64,000 nt of DNA from Methanomassiliicoccus sp. (GTDB lineage: Archaea > Thermoplasmatota > Thermoplasmata > Methanomassiliicoccales > Methanomassiliicoccaceae), in assembly GCA_012719175.1 (NCBI GenBank), contig JAAYAX010000005.1, positions 124,001-188,000 on the forward strand. Direction: 5' to 3'. The position numbers were made by a program, and so were the translations under genes. The notes under the pieces are model-generated. The model saw only the letters and a program-made list of their open reading frames with translations, searched no databases and was not told where the DNA came from. Of this stretch, positions 25,096-34,257 are shown piece after piece (position 1 is the first letter of the stretch; the number at the start of each line of letters is the position of its first letter).

Positions 25096-25887
25096 ATGGC
25101 CATGAACGCGAGGACCATCGGCGCGAAGCTCACTCAGGCGGGGAAGCTGCCTGGAAGGGCGGTGTGCGTGTTCGGAAGCGAGGACCTTCCACAGGACTCG
25201 GTACAGATATCGAAGATCGATCGTTGCATAGCCCGGGCGGTATACAAGATCTCCATGAAAGGGGACATCCCTCCAGTACACTTCGGCACCGAGGCCAAAG
25301 CGGGCCTATGTCCGGGTGGCCAGGGTTGGTGTGGGGTGACGGCTTTCTCACCAACGACCAAGTATTTTGTATCGACAGGAAAGCTTGACATAATGGGAGG
25401 AGCGGCCGAATACCTCAAGCCCAATCCGGATGCGGCAGAGCGATTCTTCAACGCCCCTGGAAAGATCGCTCTTCCTTCCAAGTACCTCAATATCGCCGGA
25501 TGGGACCAGCTCGACGAGGCCCAGGAGGTCCTATCGTTCATCTTACTGGGCAACGCCGAGTCCATAAGGAACTTGGGTGCCCTGATCCAGTATTCTTTTG
25601 ACGACATCTTCGGGCGCATCATGATGCCTAGCGGTCCCTCCTGCGCGTCCATGGTGACCTATGCCGCTGGCTTGACGGAAAAAGCTCCTCGAGGTACAGC
25701 TTCCGTCGGACCAGTGGACCCCACCGGCAACGCCTGGTTCCCGCCAGAGATGATGTCAATGGCCATACCCTTAGAGATGGCAAAGATCATGGCAGAGAAC
25801 ATAGAAGGCTCATTTCTAGCTAAAAGACCCCAGGTCGCCTTCCCTGCCAAGAGATTAGGGATGGACGAAAAGGCCGATCATTTTTAA
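25096..25887 (+). CDS. DUF169 protein (COG2043)
   Basis: 263-residue protein of the DUF169 family, widespread in methanogens and other anaerobes. Recognisable segments are KIDRCIARAVYKISMKGD, GLCPGGQGWCGV with its cysteine pair, AEYLKPNPDAAERFF and MMPSGPSCASM. No catalytic role is established; the conserved cysteines suggest metal or cofactor binding. ATG 25096 and ATG 25102 are both possible starts; the TATA spacing favours 25102. Single-gene unit. Confidence 0.85.
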   Translation: MAMNARTIGAKLTQAGKLPGRAVCVFGSEDLPQDSVQISKIDRCIARAVYKISMKGDIPPVHFGTEAKAGLCPGGQGWCGVTAFSPTTKYFVSTGKLDIMGGAAEYLKPNPDAAERFFNAPGKIALPSKYLNIAGWDQLDEAQEVLSFILLGNAESIRNLGALIQYSFDDIFGRIMMPSGPSCASMVTYAAGLTEKAPRGTASVGPVDPTGNAWFPPEMMSMAIPLEMAKIMAENIEGSFLAKRPQVAFPAKRLGMDEKADHF

Positions 25888-26201
25888 TAAATTGGCGGAA
25901 AAAGTGAGGGGATCTTTTTCCAGCTCCTCTTACAATTCTTTCGAGCCATTTCTTGAGGGCAGCATCTTAAGGAAATAATATTCATTCTCATATCATCTGC
26001 CCTTACGCAAACTTCAACAATGAGCTAAAAGAAGGGCTCCCTCTCAGGATCATGCAGATCGCTCCCAGGAAGATGTAAAAAGGCGAGTATATCTTATCTT
26101 CAGGATTATCGTACCTGTGTTTAATGTCCCGAATGGGAACGGTCGGCTCATCTCCCAATTATTAAAAAATTGGGATGTGGCGATGGGATTTCGCCAGTGG
26201 T
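25888..26201. other. Gap with no recognised gene
   Basis: About 310 bases between DUF169 and the small membrane protein. Mixed composition with A/T-rich patches (for instance near 25885-25910 and 26155-26170) that may be terminators for the genes on either side. No coding potential or RNA fold that I can support. Confidence 0.4.
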
Positions 26202-26402
26202 TCAGGACCACTCATCCTGGACGGGCTTATGTATGAGTATAGGCAGCAGCCAGAGCGCAGAGCCCAGGATCATCATGACCAGGCCCAGCGCCACCATCAG
26301 CTGCCCCGGTATGAACCACACGATCGCTACCACGAACGCTAGGAAACCTAGCACGAACCACTTGAAGACCTCGGAGTTCTCGATATCTCTACCCATGTCC
26401 AC
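26202..26402 (-). CDS. Small two-TM membrane protein
   Basis: 66 residues; after about 12 polar residues two hydrophobic segments follow (VFKWFVLGFLAFVVAIVWFI and LMVALGLVMMILGSALWLLPILI) separated by PGQ. GTG 26402 or ATG 26396 would start it. A TTATAAG box at about 26434-26440 lies upstream on the same strand. No family recognised. Base composition matches the chromosome. Reality supported by uninterrupted hydrophobicity pattern and promoter only. Confidence 0.5.
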   Translation of the reverse strand: MDMGRDIENSEVFKWFVLGFLAFVVAIVWFIPGQLMVALGLVMMILGSALWLLPILIHKPVQDEWS

Positions 26403-26545
26403 GACCTCATTGGCCCCACCCCACTCCTTTGTCTTATAACCGGCGGAGGTAGGAAGTATGCGAGGACCTCAGCCAGTTCGGAATGAGAATGAAAAGCGAT
26501 AGTTATCTATTATAATATATAGATGAAAATGTATAGAAATGATAT

Positions 26546-26821
26546 TTACCTCGCCCCGGCCACCTTATGCCTCTCGTGCAAAGAAGATCGGAACCTATGG
26601 GCGGTAACAGGAGGCAGGTCGTCTGGGTCGGCTCCCTGCGCTCCTTCTAAGTTGCCTCCGATAAGCAGGATATTCATCGTACCAAGGCCGGTTCCACTGT
26701 CCTCGCAATCGATAACGATGAGAAGTTCCCTGTCCTTCAGCAGGATCCCGGGCATCCTCAACGTTCCTCCCGCGATCACTCTGTCCACAGAGCAATACAA
26801 CGTTAGCCCGATCATCAAAAT
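26546..26821 (-). CDS. Possible hypothetical protein, uncertain
   Basis: A frame of about 90 residues from an internal ATG (MIGLTLYCSVDRVIAGGTLRM...), with codon choice resembling local genes. It overlaps an opposite-strand frame of similar size at 26523-26840, and neither has recognisable domains or a clear ribosome-binding site. The extension upstream to 26896 looks less natural. It may be a decayed gene. Confidence 0.22.
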   Translation of the reverse strand: MLMIGLTLYCSVDRVIAGGTLRMPGILLKDRELLIVIDCEDSGTGLGTMNILLIGGNLEGAQGADPDDLPPVTAHRFRSSLHERHKVAGAR

Positions 26822-27078
26822 TACCCAAGGCACTGCCTGACACACATCATCAGACTCGCATGTTCTGGGCCGATGAGGGATGTCCAGAATGAACAATCGG
26901 TCAGATGAACCTATAATTGTCTTTTAACTGAAAGCATGCTACATGATAACCATTAAATTGGTAACCGATACGGCTCGCATTTTTAATAATTATTCTGAAA
27001 GAAAATAATAAATAACCCTGGTTCCCAGTTGATGGATGACCCTTGGGGGGGATAAACGATAAAAGGAGGTGAAAACGG

Positions 27079-27180
27079 ATGTTCGAGTTTGTATACTTCA
27101 GCGGATCAGTGATCTTCCTGGCCGCTACCTGGTGCTATATCAAGGTCAAGAGCGGTCGTGGCGGCGGTCCGCCCACTTAA
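27079..27180 (+). CDS. 33-residue single-pass membrane peptide
   Basis: MFEFVYFSGSVIFLAATWCY opens the peptide, giving one hydrophobic helix, followed by a basic KVKSGRGGGPP tail. AAAGGAGGTGA ends 6 bases before the ATG, the strongest ribosome-binding site in the window. A TTTTTAATAATTA promoter-like stretch lies about 100 bases upstream and a hairpin-plus-T terminator follows within 60 bases. The complete expression signals make a tiny gene far more likely than chance. Function unknown; the topology suggests a modulator of a membrane complex or a toxin-like peptide. Confidence 0.7.
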   Translation: MFEFVYFSGSVIFLAATWCYIKVKSGRGGGPPT

Positions 27181-27203
27181 AGTGGGTTGCGATAGGAATT
27201 ATA

Positions 27204-27240
27204 TGGGGTCTCAGGACCTCATTTTTCATTTCTTTTTCTT
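27204..27240 (+). terminator. Hairpin and T-rich terminator after the 33-residue peptide
   Basis: GGGGTC-TCAG-GACCTC forms a six-pair stem with one G-T pair, followed by ATTTTTCATTTCTTTTTCTT. It is a good intrinsic-type terminator on the plus strand. Confidence 0.6.
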
Positions 27241-27383
27241 AGATCTGTAATACTTGGAGAATTTGACCTTGAGCATCCAGGCAGTAATGCTGCTGTATGA
27301 GGATATTTGGGGCGAAAATAGATGAAAGATCTCTCTAGTAAGAAAACGTGATGAAGGAGTCAGTAGTGGTGCTACAATACGAC

Positions 27384-27611
27384 TTATTTCTCCAGCATCT
27401 TTTCCAGTTCCTTCATGTACTCAAAGGTGGAGATGTCGACAACCTCGACCTTCAGGATGTACCCTTCCAGGCTCTTCTTGGCATCCGCGATGAAACCCAT
27501 GGTCAGCTCATCGGTACCGAATGGGCAATAACCCTCAACGTTGAATTTTTCATACATCTCTTGAGCAAGTTTATCCTCGATCGGCGAGATGATGCGGATG
27601 ATCACGCCCAT
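27384..27611 (-). CDS. Small CPFG-motif protein, copy 1
   Basis: 75 residues: MGVIIRIISP, then EMYEKFNVEGYCPFGTDE, MGFIADAKKSLEGYILKVEVV and a helical end (FEYMKELEKMLEK). It is clearly homologous to the protein at 56047-56247: both have a short beta strand, an EMYxxF helix, EGxCPFG, an MGxxxxAK segment and GYxxxVE. I do not recognise a named family. The single cysteine in CPFG is conserved between the copies. An A/T-rich promoter region lies upstream and no operon partner is visible. Confidence 0.75.
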   Translation of the reverse strand: MGVIIRIISPIEDKLAQEMYEKFNVEGYCPFGTDELTMGFIADAKKSLEGYILKVEVVDISTFEYMKELEKMLEK

Positions 27612-27872
27612 AGGATTTTTATAGCTCTATTTATTTTGATTTATTTGAATAATTATAATAGATAATATCATCTGATATGCCAGATATATTTTGCTACATC
27701 ACTGTCTATAGATCATTATCATATCAAGAGTTAGGATGATTCCAATCGGTTTGTTGGTAAAGGGGAATCCAATTACCGTTCTTATAACAGATGAGAGCTC
27801 CATCCAGTAATCTAGTGATAGAAAGTATCAGTGCTAAATAATTACATCAAATGAGATTAGGTATCACAACTG

Positions 27873-28550
27873 GTGGTACGATTGGGGATAGAGCAGCTGA
27901 TCTTCAAGGGAAAAGCGGTTGACCAAACATACGCTCAATGGGTAGAGGAACTGTATGCAACCGGAGGCATCGAGCGCAGCATAGCCGGCAGAATGGCTCT
28001 TCTTGCAGAGCTTCAGGATGGCTTCCAATGTGAGAGGTGCGGCAAGTGCTGCAGGGAGCAGAAGGAGATAGAGTTCAGCATGGATGATCTGAAGCTGGCA
28101 TCAAAGAAGCAAGGGATGAATGTCCCCCAGTTCATACGAAAATACGGCTTGAAGAGGATGTCCTATGCGGGCATAGGCATCTATCACGCCCTCAAGCTAG
28201 CTGATGGTGATCGATGTCCGTTCCTAGACGGCGCTGAGTGCGTCATCTATGAGGCTAGGCCTGATGTCTGCCGCCGATATCCTTTCTTGACACCGGAGGG
28301 AGTGGCCCGTACCCTGCAGATGGAGAAAGGGATATGGTTCTACGGGGCCCAATGCGATGCGTCGGTGGAGTACATGCGGAGGATGTCCGCGGAATTGGGG
28401 CTAGCCGAGCCCGAGCCCGATGCGGAGACCAAGAATAAGATGAAGGCGAAGAAGAGGTCGTCCAAGCCCAAGAAGAAGGCCGTCAAGAAGTCCACCAAGG
28501 GCAAGAAGAAAAAGGCTAGCTCGAAACCGGCCAAGATCGCCGGGGAGTGA
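27873..28550 (+). CDS. YkgJ-type cysteine-cluster protein with lysine-rich tail
   Basis: 225 residues. The YkgJ cluster appears as CERCGKCCREQ (about residues 53-63), then CPFLDGAECVIYEARPDVCRRYPF. The last 45 residues are a lysine/serine/alanine-rich basic tail resembling the H1-like gene at 14998. The tail would bind nucleic acid by charge and is not part of the YkgJ family core. GTG 27873 or TTG 27882 begins the frame. The function of the family is unproven; zinc or iron binding is assumed from the cysteines. Confidence 0.8.
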   Translation: MVRLGIEQLIFKGKAVDQTYAQWVEELYATGGIERSIAGRMALLAELQDGFQCERCGKCCREQKEIEFSMDDLKLASKKQGMNVPQFIRKYGLKRMSYAGIGIYHALKLADGDRCPFLDGAECVIYEARPDVCRRYPFLTPEGVARTLQMEKGIWFYGAQCDASVEYMRRMSAELGLAEPEPDAETKNKMKAKKRSSKPKKKAVKKSTKGKKKKASSKPAKIAGE

Positions 28551-28733
28551 TGTCTATAAGGTATTCCCGAGGCCTCGGACCGGCTTTCAGCGCCCCCGCG
28601 CCATCATTCCCGATCGCCCTTGAAGAGCCGGGCTTGTGATGAAGCCTTCGACCATAACGACGGTCTCAAAGAGATTAGAGGGTTTGGAGCGAAGTCCCAT
28701 CTGCGTTTGGATCCGGCCGCCGTTCAGCAGCGT

Positions 28734-29648
28734 TCAAGCCTGGAACAGGCTGGTGCTCAGATACTTCTCTCCTCGGTCCGGCAAGATGGTCACGATTACC
28801 CCGGAATCTATCTGTTTGGCCAGCTCCACGGCGGCATACATTGCGGCTCCGCTGCTCATGCCGACGAAGATGCCCTCCTGTTTCACGATCTGACGTGTCA
28901 TCTCGTACGCCGCTTCCGTCTCCACCATTATCGTGGTGTCGATCTCTGACGGATCGTAGATCGCCGGGACGATGGCCTCCTCCATGTTCTTGAGCCCCTG
29001 GATGTAGTGACCCTTGACAGGATGGGCGCTTACGACCTTGATGTTAGGGTCGTGCTCCTTCAACGCCTTGCCCACTCCCATGATCGTACCGGAAGTGCCG
29101 AGGGCCGAGACGAAGTAGTCCACCATGCCTCCGGTCTGCTTCCAGATCTCATCGCCCGTGGTCTTGTAATGTGCCATCTTGTTGTACTGGTTCGAGAACT
29201 GGTCGGGCATGAAGTACTTCTCGGGGTTTTCCCTGACAAGTTCTCTCGCCATCCTTATCGCGCCGTCCGTGCCGTACTTCCCCTCGCTCAGGGTCACGGT
29301 CCCCCCGAAAGCCTTGATCATCTGCCGCCTCTCCACCGAGACGGACTCGCTCATGACGATCTCTACCCCATAGCCTTTTATCGCACCTATCATGGCCAGG
29401 GCTACTCCGGTGTTACCCGACGTGGGCTCGATGATGGTCTTGCCCCTGGTGAGCTTACCCTCCTCCTCCGCCTGCTGGATCATGCTCAGGGCGATCCTGT
29501 CCTTGATGCTGCCGGTGGGATTGAAGCCCTCCACCTTTGCATAGATGGTCGTGTTCCTGTTGGGATTGAGCTTGTTGATCTTGACCAATGGTGTGTTGCC
29601 GATCGTTTTCAGGATATTTTCCTTGAAATCAGCTGCTGGCTTTTCCAT
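28734..29648 (-). CDS. cysK: Cysteine synthase (O-acetylserine/O-phosphoserine sulfhydrylase family)
   Basis: PLP-dependent beta-replacement enzyme. The PLP lysine is in NPTGSIKDR (about residue 46), the asparagine loop is TSGNTGVALA and the phosphate-binding loop is SALGTSGTIMGVG. The C-terminal VGMSSGAAMYAA also matches. 304 residues is the normal size. It joins sulfide to an activated serine; whether O-acetylserine or O-phosphoserine is used cannot be decided here. No cysE is adjacent. Stand-alone gene on the minus strand. Confidence 0.92.
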   Translation of the reverse strand: MEKPAADFKENILKTIGNTPLVKINKLNPNRNTTIYAKVEGFNPTGSIKDRIALSMIQQAEEEGKLTRGKTIIEPTSGNTGVALAMIGAIKGYGVEIVMSESVSVERRQMIKAFGGTVTLSEGKYGTDGAIRMARELVRENPEKYFMPDQFSNQYNKMAHYKTTGDEIWKQTGGMVDYFVSALGTSGTIMGVGKALKEHDPNIKVVSAHPVKGHYIQGLKNMEEAIVPAIYDPSEIDTTIMVETEAAYEMTRQIVKQEGIFVGMSSGAAMYAAVELAKQIDSGVIVTILPDRGEKYLSTSLFQA

Positions 29649-29858
29649 ATTATGCTCTCCGGGTCAGAACGAAGAGCGTTTATCATAGATATAATCCAGT
29701 GAGGGAGTATCAAGATAGGATAGGTCATGAACGCCAATTTACGGCCCTCGATTGGAACGGATCTCCCCCCACGGGATGTTTAGGTCTAACGAGCCAGTAA
29801 GTTGAGGAATGTATTTTCCTAAAACCAATGCTCTTCTTCCGACCTCTACGTCCGATCG

Positions 29859-32336
29859 TCACGCGGGCAGCGTGAAGTAGAACGTCGATCCCTTACCCGG
29901 TTCGGACTCGAACCATATCTTCCCGTTGTGGTGCTCGACGATCTTCTTTACGATGGCGAGGCCTATGCCCGTGCCTTCGTACTCCTCCTGTGAATGGAGG
30001 CGCTGGAACATAAGGAAGAGGCGATCCCCATGCTTAGGCTCAATGCCGATGCCGTTGTCCTGAACAGATATCACCCAAGCATCGTTCTCCAAGCGGGCGG
30101 ACACATGTATCTGCGGCGCCTCCTCGGCGCGGAACTTGACGGCGTTGCCGATGAGGTTCTGAAGCACCTGAACCATCTGCGTACGGTCCACGGTGACCGT
30201 GGGCAAAGGGTCGTTGGTGATGGAGGCCCCGCTCTCCTCTATCGCCCCTTTCAGGTCCTTCAGGACGATGGCCAGGACATCCTCCAGTTCCACCTTTTCC
30301 AGCGCCTTGCCCTGAGTCTCGATCCGCGAATACAGGAGCAGGTCATCGATCATGCGTCTCATGCGCACAGAGCCCTCAAGTGCATAACGCATGAACTCCT
30401 TCGACTTAGCGTCCAACTCCTTCCCGGCGTACCTGTCCAGAAGGCCGAGGTACGAGGAGACCATCCTCAGCGGCTCTCGCAGATCGTGCGATGCCACGTA
30501 GGCGAACTGTTGGAGCTCGGCGTTGGACCTTCGGAGCTCCTCGGCGGACCTCTTTTTCTCCTCCTCTGCCCTCTTGCGGTGGAGGGCTTCCACGATCGCC
30601 GGGGCCAGTGACTCTACCGTGCGGAGGTCTTCGTCGTTATACCCATCCTCTTTGTTACCCAGCCCTATCATTCCGATGACCTTGCCTAAGTGCGTGAGAG
30701 GTACTCCCAGGAAGGAGGTTAGTCGAGGATGCCCATCTGGCAGTTCGATGTAATCAGGGTGGGCGCCGGGATCATTGGAGTAGAATGCCTTCCCCCCCGT
30801 CAGGACGCGTCCGAAGATCCCATGGACCTTGAGGTTCGTGGGGTACCTCTCGGACCGATGAGGAGAGGTGAAGCTGTACGCCTCCCACTCCATTCCCCCG
30901 GCGATCCCCTCCATGCCGTTTGGAGGTTGTATATGCCCGATGAGCCCGAACCTGCTGTTGGTTAGAATCTCCGCCACCTTCAGGCACGCAAGGCCCAGTT
31001 CCTCGTTGGACTCGGCGGAGATGGCCTCACGGAAGATGCGGTTGATGCCCTCTAGAATGGCCTGCTTGCGCCAGATATCCTCCTCGGCCTTCTTGCTCTC
31101 AGTGATGTCTGTGGTGGTCACCCCGCAGGCGTTCTCGGAGCATCTCCAGACGATGCTGTTGAAATGCCTGTCCAGTCTTGTATTATAGCTCTCGATCTGG
31201 ACGGGCAGGCCTGTTTTAAGGGCCCTGTCCAGTGCTTCCAGCCAGCGCTCATCCGCAGATCCGATGATGCTCCTGGCCATTTTCCCCACCACTTCCCTTT
31301 TGTTAAGGCCTGTCATCCTCTCCCATGACGGGTTGACGTCCTGGTACTTGCCGTCCACCAATCGGCCATCTTTGAAGACCGGTTCCACCAGTTCGAATGC
31401 CTCGGCCATGGAATCGAACAGATGGCGGTATCGGCCCTCACTTTTACGCAGGGCCCGCTCCGTCCTCTTCCTCACAGTGATGTCCTCGAAGACAGTGTAG
31501 ACCTGGTAGGGCCTGAGCTCCCCTGGTCTGAAAAGAGGTACCGCAGTGATGTCGATCCAGCGGTAGTCCCCATCGCGCAGGTTCCAGACCCCCATAATGA
31601 CGTCCCTTATCCTGATCCCCGTCCTGAGCGCTACCATGGCGGGGTGCTCCTCCCCCGGGAACGTGGAACCGTCCTCCCTGATGCAATAACGCTCCTCCCC
31701 GACGGAACTGCTGCCGATGAAATCCTCAGGGTCCTTCCCCAGAATGCGCTCGGCCACCGGGTTCATGGAAATGATCTCACCGCTGGCATCCTGGAAGACG
31801 ACACCCTGGAGCATTGTATCGTGCAGGAGCCGGTACATCTCCTCGGACTGCATTACAACATCTTCGGCCTTTTTCCTTTCCGTGGTCTCGATGAGGGACA
31901 GCACCAGACCGATGATGATGCCGCCCCCGTCCCTCACCGGTACGAGGGTCCAGTCCCAATAGGTCGTGCCTCTTTGTGGCTGATCAGGGTAGGTGAAGGG
32001 CTTGTCCCGATACTTTGCCGGGACCCCGGTATCGCGGACCCTCTTGAAGATGGCCTCGTTCTCCCCGTCCGGGTAGAGAATGAAATGGTTCTTTCCTATC
32101 ATTTCCTCGGGGCGGAGCCCACAATTGCTCGCATACGCCTCGTTAACATAAATGAAGTTGAAGTCCGTGTCTATGTAGGCAAGGCATACATTGAGGGCGC
32201 TGTCCAGTATGGGCTTCAGATAATCCCAATCCTTCTCCATGCCCCTAACGCCCTCCACCGGGCCGTTTCTCAACGTGCCGCTCTCGTCTGAAGCATCGTC
32301 CTGATGATCGTCCCGATAGTTCATCTTATTCTCCAT
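29859..32336 (-). CDS. PAS/GAF sensor histidine kinase
   Basis: Cytoplasmic sensor kinase of 825 residues with no membrane helix. Order: PAS at about 35-150 (YIDTDFNFIYVNEAYASNCG), PAS/PAC at about 165-290, PAS at about 295-415, GAF at about 430-590, then HisKA with the phospho-accepting histidine in VASHDLREP, and HATPase with NLIGNAVKF (N box), DNGIGI (G1) and GTGIGLAIVKKI (G2). No receiver domain or response regulator is adjacent, typical for archaeal orphan kinases. Starts at ATG 32336 or ATG 32324. The stimulus is unknown. Confidence 0.92.
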   Translation of the reverse strand: MENKMNYRDDHQDDASDESGTLRNGPVEGVRGMEKDWDYLKPILDSALNVCLAYIDTDFNFIYVNEAYASNCGLRPEEMIGKNHFILYPDGENEAIFKRVRDTGVPAKYRDKPFTYPDQPQRGTTYWDWTLVPVRDGGGIIIGLVLSLIETTERKKAEDVVMQSEEMYRLLHDTMLQGVVFQDASGEIISMNPVAERILGKDPEDFIGSSSVGEERYCIREDGSTFPGEEHPAMVALRTGIRIRDVIMGVWNLRDGDYRWIDITAVPLFRPGELRPYQVYTVFEDITVRKRTERALRKSEGRYRHLFDSMAEAFELVEPVFKDGRLVDGKYQDVNPSWERMTGLNKREVVGKMARSIIGSADERWLEALDRALKTGLPVQIESYNTRLDRHFNSIVWRCSENACGVTTTDITESKKAEEDIWRKQAILEGINRIFREAISAESNEELGLACLKVAEILTNSRFGLIGHIQPPNGMEGIAGGMEWEAYSFTSPHRSERYPTNLKVHGIFGRVLTGGKAFYSNDPGAHPDYIELPDGHPRLTSFLGVPLTHLGKVIGMIGLGNKEDGYNDEDLRTVESLAPAIVEALHRKRAEEEKKRSAEELRRSNAELQQFAYVASHDLREPLRMVSSYLGLLDRYAGKELDAKSKEFMRYALEGSVRMRRMIDDLLLYSRIETQGKALEKVELEDVLAIVLKDLKGAIEESGASITNDPLPTVTVDRTQMVQVLQNLIGNAVKFRAEEAPQIHVSARLENDAWVISVQDNGIGIEPKHGDRLFLMFQRLHSQEEYEGTGIGLAIVKKIVEHHNGKIWFESEPGKGSTFYFTLPA

Positions 32337-32595
32337 CTATGGTGTCAAGTTTTCCCTCGGTACGATGCTTGAAGGTCTTTCTAACTTATTATAAGCGACC
32401 TAGCACGCGGGTCGATGTTTTTCCCCATCAGTGGCAGACTCGAGAAACATGTCCTGCGTTGCGAAAGACGGAACGATGACGGTTTGAAGAAATTTGGATA
32501 TGTGTCGGTCCTTGCCCTTTCCGGGCGGTCGCTCGACCTCTTTCGCATCCGTTGGAAGAAACCCTCAGGGACCACTGACAAGGTCCATGGAGACA
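32337..32595. other. Gap upstream of the histidine kinase
   Basis: No supported gene. A TTATTATAAGC element near 32386-32396 could serve as a promoter for the kinase on the minus strand. Confidence 0.35.
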
Positions 32596-33012
32596 TCACA
32601 ACCTGATGTTCCCTTCCGAATCCAGCTCCCAGAACGGATTGTATGCGACCTCCCACAGGTGCCCATCGGGATCGGAGAAGTATCCGCTATACCCGCCCCA
32701 GGAGGTTTTCTGTGCCGGCTTGACCACGTTGGCGCCCAAGGTTCTCATATGCGAAAGGAAGCTATCGACCTCCCCCTCATCCCTGCAGTTGTATGCCATG
32801 GCCATACCTCTGAAGCCCTGTCCCTCCGGGGGGACACCGGCATCCATGGCCAAAGCCTCCCGGGGGTAGAGGGCAAGGACCACCCCATTGAGCTGAAAGA
32901 GCGCAATATCTCCTTGGACCTGTGCCTTCCAGCCCAGACCTTCACTGTAGAAGGCGAGCGACCTCTGGAGGTCCTCGACCCCCAGGGTGATGACGTTTAT
33001 TCGTGGATTCAT
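32596..33012 (-). CDS. VOC-superfamily (glyoxalase/dioxygenase-like) protein
   Basis: 138 residues in the vicinal-oxygen-chelate fold, as two beta-alpha-beta modules. NVITLGVEDLQRSLAFYSEGLGW opens the first and GYSGYFSDPDGHLWEVAYNPFW closes the second, with metal-ligand candidates His in DGHLWE and Glu after it. Family members include glyoxalase I, extradiol dioxygenases and antibiotic-binding proteins; the substrate is not predictable. Single gene. Confidence 0.87.
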   Translation of the reverse strand: MNPRINVITLGVEDLQRSLAFYSEGLGWKAQVQGDIALFQLNGVVLALYPREALAMDAGVPPEGQGFRGMAMAYNCRDEGEVDSFLSHMRTLGANVVKPAQKTSWGGYSGYFSDPDGHLWEVAYNPFWELDSEGNIRL

Positions 33013-33340
33013 GGCCTCCTCCCTCCCATAATAGTGCCCTGCAGTAAAATACAGATACCTTCATAGAGAAGGCTGCGGGCGCCCTCTCTGCATAGGCAAT
33101 AGGCCGCTCAGATGAGCGATAAACAATTTCCACGAACATGGAGCCCAGGGCCCGGTTGGAAGGAGATCTCCCACCCGGAGGTATAGCTTAGATGAAGAAT
33201 GAAGGTTGTAGCATACAAGCTCTCCATGGTTCGAGGGATGGTGATCTTTATCGATAACATATTATAATTAGATTGAAAAATATATTAATAGTAGGATAAA
33301 CATCTTCAGCGAAGCGCGCTCTGCCGCGAGGTGAATGTTC
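33013..33340. other. Gap with no recognised gene
   Basis: About 330 bases between divergent genes. It becomes strongly A/T-rich from 33245 to 33300 (ATATTATAATTAG, AATATATTAATAG), which probably holds the promoter of the gene at 33341. No coding potential or RNA fold recognised. Confidence 0.4.
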
Positions 33341-33697
33341 ATGTGCCCATTCGGATTCGTAAGCCATAAGGGTAAGAAGATCGCCGTCGTCGATTGTTCC
33401 AATACCACCGCCGAGGAGGCCATAGACATCATCCGGGATGCGCAGCAAAGGATCGCCTTCATGTCCAAGAACAGCCTCCTGGTGCTTACCGTGGGCGTCA
33501 ATGCCCACTACAACGGGGAAAGCGCGGAGGTGGCCAGGGAGTTCGTGACATCCAACACCTTGTTCGTTAGAGCGTCGGCGGTCGTCGGGCTCGCCAGTAT
33601 GAACGAGCTGAAGGACTCCATGGACCTGAAGGACCAGAGCAGGATAGAGGTGTTCGCCACCCAGGACGAGGCCATGGATTGGCTTGTTAAGCAGTAG
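33341..33697 (+). CDS. SpoIIAA/STAS-like protein
   Basis: 118 residues. Pattern of the SpoIIAA-like (STAS fold) family: KGKKIAVVDCSNTTAEEAIDIIRDAQ near the start, then SLLVLTVGVNAHYN, FVRASAVVGLA and EVFATQDEAMDWLVKQ. Related proteins occur in archaea and bacteria without sigma-factor partners, so regulation of another protein by binding is a guess. CGAGGTGA lies 6 bases before ATG 33341 and would be too close to ATG 33335. Confidence 0.72.
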   Translation: MCPFGFVSHKGKKIAVVDCSNTTAEEAIDIIRDAQQRIAFMSKNSLLVLTVGVNAHYNGESAEVAREFVTSNTLFVRASAVVGLASMNELKDSMDLKDQSRIEVFATQDEAMDWLVKQ

Positions 33698-33720
33698 ATG
33701 ATTGAAGGAACCTTGATGGA

Positions 33721-34143
33721 TCACGCTTTGCGGATGATCCTGAAGGTCTTACGTACGGTCTCTATCACGAAGGACTCGCAACGCTCCCGATGCTCGGGGG
33801 ACGTGAAGTCGCCGAAGTTCAGCTCATGGCACAGCGAGGAACCGAACTTGTCCCGGAACTGGTCATAAAGGTCCCGGGCGGCGTTGTAGCTCACGAAGCG
33901 GTCCTCCCCACATTCGGTCCTACCCAGCACGGTCCCCACGGCCAGCACCCCTCCGGAGAGGGCGCCGCACAGCTCCTGGCTCCTTCCCACTCCGCCGCCA
34001 AAGGGCGTGGCCATCTTCAGGGCGACGTCTGGGAGTTCCACGCCCAGACCGTAGCATACTCCTCTAAGAACGGACTCGGTGCAGTTGTAACCCTTCTCCC
34101 AGCATTCGGACGCGTGCTTGATGGCTTTCTCTTCCGACGGCAT
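33721..34143 (-). CDS. C_GCAxxG_C_C family protein
   Basis: 140 residues with the cysteine pattern defining this family: YNCTESVL, ELCGALSGGVLAVG (the GCAxxG equivalent, here CGALSGG), then TECGED and a distal SSLCHEL/RCESF. Members are redox or metal-binding proteins of unknown function, common in anaerobes. Complete, single gene, convergent with the gene upstream. Confidence 0.85.
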   Translation of the reverse strand: MPSEEKAIKHASECWEKGYNCTESVLRGVCYGLGVELPDVALKMATPFGGGVGRSQELCGALSGGVLAVGTVLGRTECGEDRFVSYNAARDLYDQFRDKFGSSLCHELNFGDFTSPEHRERCESFVIETVRKTFRIIRKA

Positions 34144-34257
34144 AGTGTCTCCCTACGAACGGCAGGACTATCCTCTGTTCCAGGTTAACCTTGTTGGTCC
34201 AAATAGTGTCTTGTGAACACGGAGGACGGCCATCTCAGTAGAGCGAATGACCCTGCC

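Noticed and set aside
26523-26840. Plus-strand frame of 105 residues
   Set aside because: No ribosome-binding site, no domain, and opposite a somewhat better-looking minus-strand frame. I kept only that one, at low confidence.
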